Position numbers and translations under genes: made by a program | In this document: piece by piece, positions 13,587 through 16,712 of the stretch | Numbering within the stretch: position 1 is the first letter of the stretch | How the letters are laid out: the number at the start of each line of letters is the position of its first letter | NCBI GenBank assembly: GCA_910589115.1 | Contig: CAJUSB010000075.1 | Location: forward strand, 1-16,712 | Reading direction: 5' to 3' | Source of the DNA: an uncultured Clostridia bacterium | GTDB lineage: Bacteria > Bacillota > Clostridia > Oscillospirales > Butyricicoccaceae | Length of the DNA: 16,712 nt | The notes under the pieces: generated by a model | Databases searched by the model: none | The model's input: only the letters and a program-made list of their open reading frames with translations | What the model was told of the DNA's origin: nothing

Positions 13587-14067
13587 TTAAACTTCAAACA
13601 GGTTTTTCTCCGCCCCGGAAGTCTCCCGGTTGATCCGGCTGACCTCGCGGCAGAATTTCTCACGTTCAAAGTGCGGCAGGGAAAGGACGTCATCCGGTCC
13701 CCAATGAAAATAATAACCTGAATCCGTGAAACTCAAAAGAAAACCATTTTCGATTTCATCCTTCTTTTGTTCGTAAATTTCCCTTGAAATTGCTGAATTA
13801 TGCGGTATCGTCCAGTCAGAGTTCGGATTTTTGAGCGAGATCACTCTTGAATTTCTTCACCCGATGGGTGAAGAAATTCTGTAGCCCTCTCAATGTGAAA
13901 TTAGAATTTTCAAAGTGTGATAAACTATTATCCGGCGGTTGTAAGTGAGATCTCAGAACAAATACAGTGCAAAACGAGTATGTGATTTTACGACGAGTTT
14001 CACGGATTCAGGAATAAGATAAAAAAGACAACTGGCGGTAAAGCTCCTGCGGCCGGTGGAAGCTCAT
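13587..14067 (-). pseudogene. DUF6760-type small eCIS protein, split by a MITE-like insertion
   Basis: The gene begins at ATG 14067, overlapping the upstream stop as ATGA, and reads MSFHRPQELYRQLSFLSY. It then meets a stop three bases inside the insertion. On the far side it continues as YYFHWGPDDVLSLPHFEREK and FCREVSRINRETSG to the stop at 13587. Removing 13717-14012 and one AATAA copy gives exactly 60 codons including the stop, with no other lesion. The HW..D..L.LPH.ER......EVSRIN pattern is that of the DUF6760 proteins found between tail-assembly and tube genes in eCIS loci. A GTG at 13844 inside the insertion could start an 85-codon fusion that keeps the conserved half, but it has no clear ribosome site. 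Confidence 0.85.
13717..14012. mobile_element. MITE-like element, 296 bp, 18-bp perfect TIRs, 5-bp target duplication
   Basis: The termini are CCTGAATCCGTGAAACTC (13717-13734) and its exact reverse complement (13995-14012). AATAA directly flanks both sides (13712-13716 and 14013-14017), as a 5-bp target duplication. The interior is AT-rich against a GC-rich background and contains a perfect 14-bp inverted repeat with a 3-bp loop (13849-13862, 13866-13879). It encodes no transposase. Excising it with one AATAA restores the host reading frame exactly, which proves it is an insertion. The parent transposon family cannot be named from sequence alone. Confidence 0.92.
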
Positions 14068-14432
14068 TCCGCCCCCAGAAAATTTATCGTATCCACAAAC
14101 TGCGTACCGCAGTGCGGGCAGGTCACCTGAATCTGTGGGGATTCGATTTTGTTGATCGTTTCATACATGCCCTGCAAATATTCCATATCCGCAATAAATA
14201 ACCCTTCCATCATTTCCGGGGTAATTTGCCGAAGCGTACCAAGGCTGGTTACAACGCGGGAAAGCACCAAAATGCTCATATATCCCTCGTTTGCCTTCAC
14301 CCGGGGGTCGCGCATTGCGGTAAGCTCGTCCCCGGCCGTTGCAAGGCGCATCTGTCCCTCGCGGTGCAGGTTCCCGTCCGCATCGACGTACCCGCGCGGC
14401 AGACGAAACGGGTAGATTGTCTGTAAATCCAT
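14064..14432 (-). CDS. Phage-tail-assembly-like eCIS protein with a C-terminal CxxC knuckle
   Basis: This 122-residue protein starts MDLQTIYPFRLPRGYVDADG, followed by MRLATAGDELTAMRDPRV and a helical middle (YMSILVLSRVVTSLGTLRQI, then EGLFIADMEYLQGMYETINK). It ends with TCPHCGTQFVDTINFLGAE. Small proteins of this pattern lie directly after the first tube gene in eCIS and are annotated as tail assembly proteins. They resemble chaperones or connectors rather than structural tube. The single CxxC pair could bind zinc with a partner or in a dimer. ATG 14432 has AAGGAGG four bases upstream. Its TGA overlaps the ATG of the DUF6760 gene. Exact function is not established. Confidence 0.7.
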   Translation of the reverse strand: MDLQTIYPFRLPRGYVDADGNLHREGQMRLATAGDELTAMRDPRVKANEGYMSILVLSRVVTSLGTLRQITPEMMEGLFIADMEYLQGMYETINKIESPQIQVTCPHCGTQFVDTINFLGAE

Positions 14433-14441
14433 AGTGCCTCC

Positions 14442-14876
14442 TTATTTCGTGCGCTTCACGCCCTCAGTGACCAGTTCAAGGCTTTCAATCGCCACTTCGT
14501 TGCTGGTCGCGTTCAGGTCGGTCGCGGTGTACTTTGTGGGCCACGCCTGGACAAGCTCCCATTCTGCAACGGGTTTCATTTCATCGTCCAGCAGTGTGAT
14601 CGTGACCGTTTTACGATTGACCTTTCCGTCTTGAATCTCCTTCATCCAGTCGGTAAACGCGGTCGAACTGGTAACGCCGTGCTTGAGGGTCACATTGCCG
14701 TATTTCAGGATGCCGGGCTGCTTGCTGGGGGTCTTGCCCGCCATATTGCCCTCGCGGTATTCAATCGGGTCGGCGGTGATATCCGGGGAGGATACCTCGG
14801 AAAACCCGGCCTTGTCATCCGAGCCAATCGCAACCATATAATTATTTTTTATGAATGGGTAAATGATATCTGCCAT
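14442..14876 (-). CDS. Contractile injection system inner tube protein 1 (Afp1-like)
   Basis: This 144-residue T4 gp19-like tube protein has IYPFIKNNYMVAIGSDDKAG at the N-terminus and the conserved ILKYGNVTLKHGV followed by AFTDWMKEIQDGKVNRKTVT. It ends with beta strands VAIESLELVTEGVKRTK. Hexamers stack to form the tube that is driven out when the sheath contracts. ATG at 14876 has AGGAGG eight bases upstream and lies 19 bp after the sheath stop, which is the standard sheath-tube order. The frame is intact and the length is typical. Confidence 0.88.
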   Translation of the reverse strand: MADIIYPFIKNNYMVAIGSDDKAGFSEVSSPDITADPIEYREGNMAGKTPSKQPGILKYGNVTLKHGVTSSTAFTDWMKEIQDGKVNRKTVTITLLDDEMKPVAEWELVQAWPTKYTATDLNATSNEVAIESLELVTEGVKRTK

Positions 14877-14895
14877 TGTGCAGTCCTCCTATTTC

Positions 14896-16656
14896 TCAGG
14901 TTGCATCCTGCATTTTCTGTGTGATGCGGAAAATGACAAACTCTGCCGGACGTACCGGGGCTACGCCGATTTCACAGATCAGGCGGCCGTTCAGGATATC
15001 GTCCTCGCTCATCGTGGTGCTGCCGATCTCGACGTAATAGGCCAGCGCCACAGTCGTACCCATGAGGGCCCCGTTGCGGCGCTGGGTTTCCAGGAAAAGC
15101 ATGATCGTGCTTTTCACGCGGGACCACAGGTTTTCGTCGTTGGGTTCAAATACGGCCCAGGCGGTATTCCTGCGGATGGATTCTTCTAAAAAGATGAACA
15201 GACGGCGAACGTTCAAATATTTCCAGTTGCCGTCGCTGGAGCAGGTGCGGGCACCCCAAACGCGGATACCCTGCCCGGGAAGGGCACGGATCAGGTTCAC
15301 ACCGTTCGGATTAAGTTTACCCTGTTCGGCTTCGTTATAGGAAACGGAAAGGCCGGTGCAGGCGCGAACCACTTCATTCGCAGGGGCCTTATGTACACCG
15401 CGCTGAATATCGGTGCGCGCATAGATCCCACAGACCGAACCGGAGGGCGGCAGGAAGGTGGGACGGCGCAGCAGGGGATCATAAACATTCACCCAGGGGG
15501 CGTAAAGGGCGGCATAGCTGGTATCGTAAGCGCTGCGGAAGGTGTTCAGCTCGTCTACGCCGGTACAGTCAAGTGAAGCATCCAGCACAGCGAACCGGTT
15601 GGCCAGCCCTTCACAGTGGGCGATGAGCCTTGCCTGCACTTCTGGAATACAGACCCCGGGAACAGCCATAATGCTGACGTCGGAAATCTCCTGAAACGCC
15701 TCAATACCGGAACGCTTGCCGGGGCCTTTGTCAACGCCGTTAAAGGTACCGGCATCCACGTTTTCAATCTTTCCATTCAGGCCGCCGTAAAGCGAAAGTG
15801 ACAGGTAATCGGCAGTTTCCTCTCCGCCGAGCAGGACGAGCGGGTCCTTTGCCTCTTTATTCAGCTGGAGCTTAATAACCGCCAGATTGGACTTTGCCAG
15901 TGCGTGCACCAGATAATCCGGAGCTTCCGGATTCAGGGAGCAGCGTTCGTAAACTTCCTGCAAATCGCCGCAGAGCAGCTGCAAGTCCACCCCGCAGGCC
16001 TCCAAAGTTTTTTTCGGAACGAGATTGTCATCGGTCGGGTCATCGGGCAAATCGTCCGACAGGGTAACGGCCGTACCGCTGACAGACTTAACGATGCGGT
16101 ACGCTGTTTTTCCGTCTGCGCGGAAAGCCACGAGGTCACCGGTGCGGAATCCTGCTGCATTTTTCAGGGTATATTGTTTTTTGCCTGTCTCACCGCTTTG
16201 GGAAAGAATCTGTGTGCGTGCACGGACGGAGCGGCGGAACACAGCCTGCATTACATTTGCCCATGCGCCGGGGCTGCACGCCTGAACGGTCACAGCAGAA
16301 ACGGTGTCGGAATCGAGCGCAGGCTTGGAATCACTGGGGACAGCACCGCTGCTGCTGGCAATTTTCGCATCGGAGGGCACGACCCGCATCACATAGAGTG
16401 AGCTGCCGCCGTTGGTAAAGAACTGTTCAACGCTATTCGGGAGGAAGCGATACGCTCCAAACTCCAGCGCGGAGAGGTAACCGCCGAATCGTCTTTGATA
16501 ATCCGCAAAACTGGTAACGAGGGTGGGGCGGCCATCAACGGGGCCGCGTTCGGCCAGGCCGACGAATCCTGCTGTACTGGTGCCAACGCCTTCCATTGCT
16601 TTCACGCCGGAATCAAATTCCTCAATGTAAATGCCCGGAGCCAAATACTCTGCCAT
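14896..16656 (-). CDS. Contractile tail sheath protein (eCIS, Afp2-4-like)
   Basis: This 586-residue sheath protein has the typical N-terminal YLAPGIYIEEFDSG and STAGFVGLAERGPVDGRPTL. A variable beta-rich insertion follows at about 135-245 (QYTLKNAAGFRTGDLVAFRA, KSVSGTAVTLSDDLPDDPTD). The sheath core comes next (LLGGEETADYLSLSLYGGLN, SIMAVPG, WVNVYDPL). The C-terminal domain has RVWGARTCSSDGNWKYLNVR and RLFIFLEESIRRNTAWAVFE, then GRLICEIGVAPVRPAEFVIF. It forms the contractile outer cylinder. ATG at 16656 is the natural N-terminus by homology, but no Shine-Dalgarno lies in the 25 bases before it, unlike every other structural gene here. The frame itself is intact. Only one sheath gene is visible. 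Confidence 0.9.
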   Translation of the reverse strand: MAEYLAPGIYIEEFDSGVKAMEGVGTSTAGFVGLAERGPVDGRPTLVTSFADYQRRFGGYLSALEFGAYRFLPNSVEQFFTNGGSSLYVMRVVPSDAKIASSSGAVPSDSKPALDSDTVSAVTVQACSPGAWANVMQAVFRRSVRARTQILSQSGETGKKQYTLKNAAGFRTGDLVAFRADGKTAYRIVKSVSGTAVTLSDDLPDDPTDDNLVPKKTLEACGVDLQLLCGDLQEVYERCSLNPEAPDYLVHALAKSNLAVIKLQLNKEAKDPLVLLGGEETADYLSLSLYGGLNGKIENVDAGTFNGVDKGPGKRSGIEAFQEISDVSIMAVPGVCIPEVQARLIAHCEGLANRFAVLDASLDCTGVDELNTFRSAYDTSYAALYAPWVNVYDPLLRRPTFLPPSGSVCGIYARTDIQRGVHKAPANEVVRACTGLSVSYNEAEQGKLNPNGVNLIRALPGQGIRVWGARTCSSDGNWKYLNVRRLFIFLEESIRRNTAWAVFEPNDENLWSRVKSTIMLFLETQRRNGALMGTTVALAYYVEIGSTTMSEDDILNGRLICEIGVAPVRPAEFVIFRITQKMQDAT

Positions 16657-16712
16657 AATATAGGGCTTGCTGAAAAACAGTTATCAGTCTAAAATTCGCG
16701 TGAAATATGAGT
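16657..16712. other. Sequence directly upstream of the sheath gene
   Basis: This AT-rich segment has no ribosome binding site for the sheath. From 16662 the plus strand reads AGGGCTTGCTGAAAAACAG, which looks like a transposable-element terminus to my eye. The window ends before this can be confirmed. Confidence 0.3.

Noticed and set aside
13849..13879. Intrinsic terminator inside the insertion
   Set aside because: The 14-bp hairpin is perfect, but no U-tract follows on either strand. It is better seen as internal structure of the mobile element.
8860..16656. Prophage or tailocin instead of eCIS
   Set aside because: Two tube proteins, a DUF6760-type protein and the AAA+ ATPase fit eCIS. No capsid, terminase, portal, lysis or integrase gene is seen. 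Sequence beyond the window could still change this.

Overview
The window looks like a chromosomal segment of a Gram-positive gut Clostridia, probably Oscillospiraceae/Ruminococcaceae-like. This is inferred from a WalRK-type two-component system, AAGGAGG Shine-Dalgarno sites, moderately high GC, and short GC-rich palindromic repeats between genes. No rRNA or marker gene is present, so the taxonomy is inference. Every gene I can support lies on the minus strand, so the biological reading order runs from high to low coordinates.

Layout in transcription order. (1) 16656-8860: an extracellular contractile injection system (eCIS, Afp/PVC-like) locus. It holds the sheath, tube 1, a tail-assembly protein with a CxxC knuckle, a DUF6760-type small protein, tube 2, an unrecognised 250-330 aa protein, a CIS tube-adaptor protein, a gp5/VgrG-like spike, a gp25-like baseplate protein, a baseplate/tail-protein remnant and a truncated AAA+ ATPase. 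No capsid, terminase or portal gene is seen. (2) 8815-8459: a 400-bp intergenic with a palindromic repeat and two sigma-A-like promoters, driving a GH13 neopullulanase/cyclomaltodextrinase-like enzyme (8459-6564). (3) 6327-5770: a Nudix hydrolase of the ADP-ribose pyrophosphatase type. (4) 5691-999: a wal-type operon of walR, walK, a small lipoprotein and a YycH-like membrane-anchored protein, closed by a strong intrinsic terminator at 921-972. (5) 864-84: a decayed IS3-family insertion sequence.

The main result is that the eCIS locus is decaying, and individual lesions can be read. A 296-bp MITE-like element with perfect 18-bp terminal inverted repeats and a 5-bp AATAA target duplication sits in the DUF6760 gene. 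Removing it with one target copy restores a clean 59-codon gene whose ATG overlaps the upstream stop as ATGA. The baseplate gene has an in-frame amber codon and a frameshift. It then runs out of frame into an AAA+ gene that has lost its Walker A half, which implies a deletion of the genes normally in between (tape measure, fibre and so on). The sheath gene has no Shine-Dalgarno and abuts sequence that may be the end of another mobile element. Sheath, tubes, spike and gp25 are still open, so structural parts may be made, but a complete working particle is unlikely from this locus alone.

A second theme is a family of GC-rich palindromes built on CCAGAGGG...CCCTCTGG. There are two 79-bp tandem units plus a partial third between walR and walK, and single copies at both ends of the GH13 gene. 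Two tandem copies carry a change that becomes a G-U wobble only in the wal-sense RNA.
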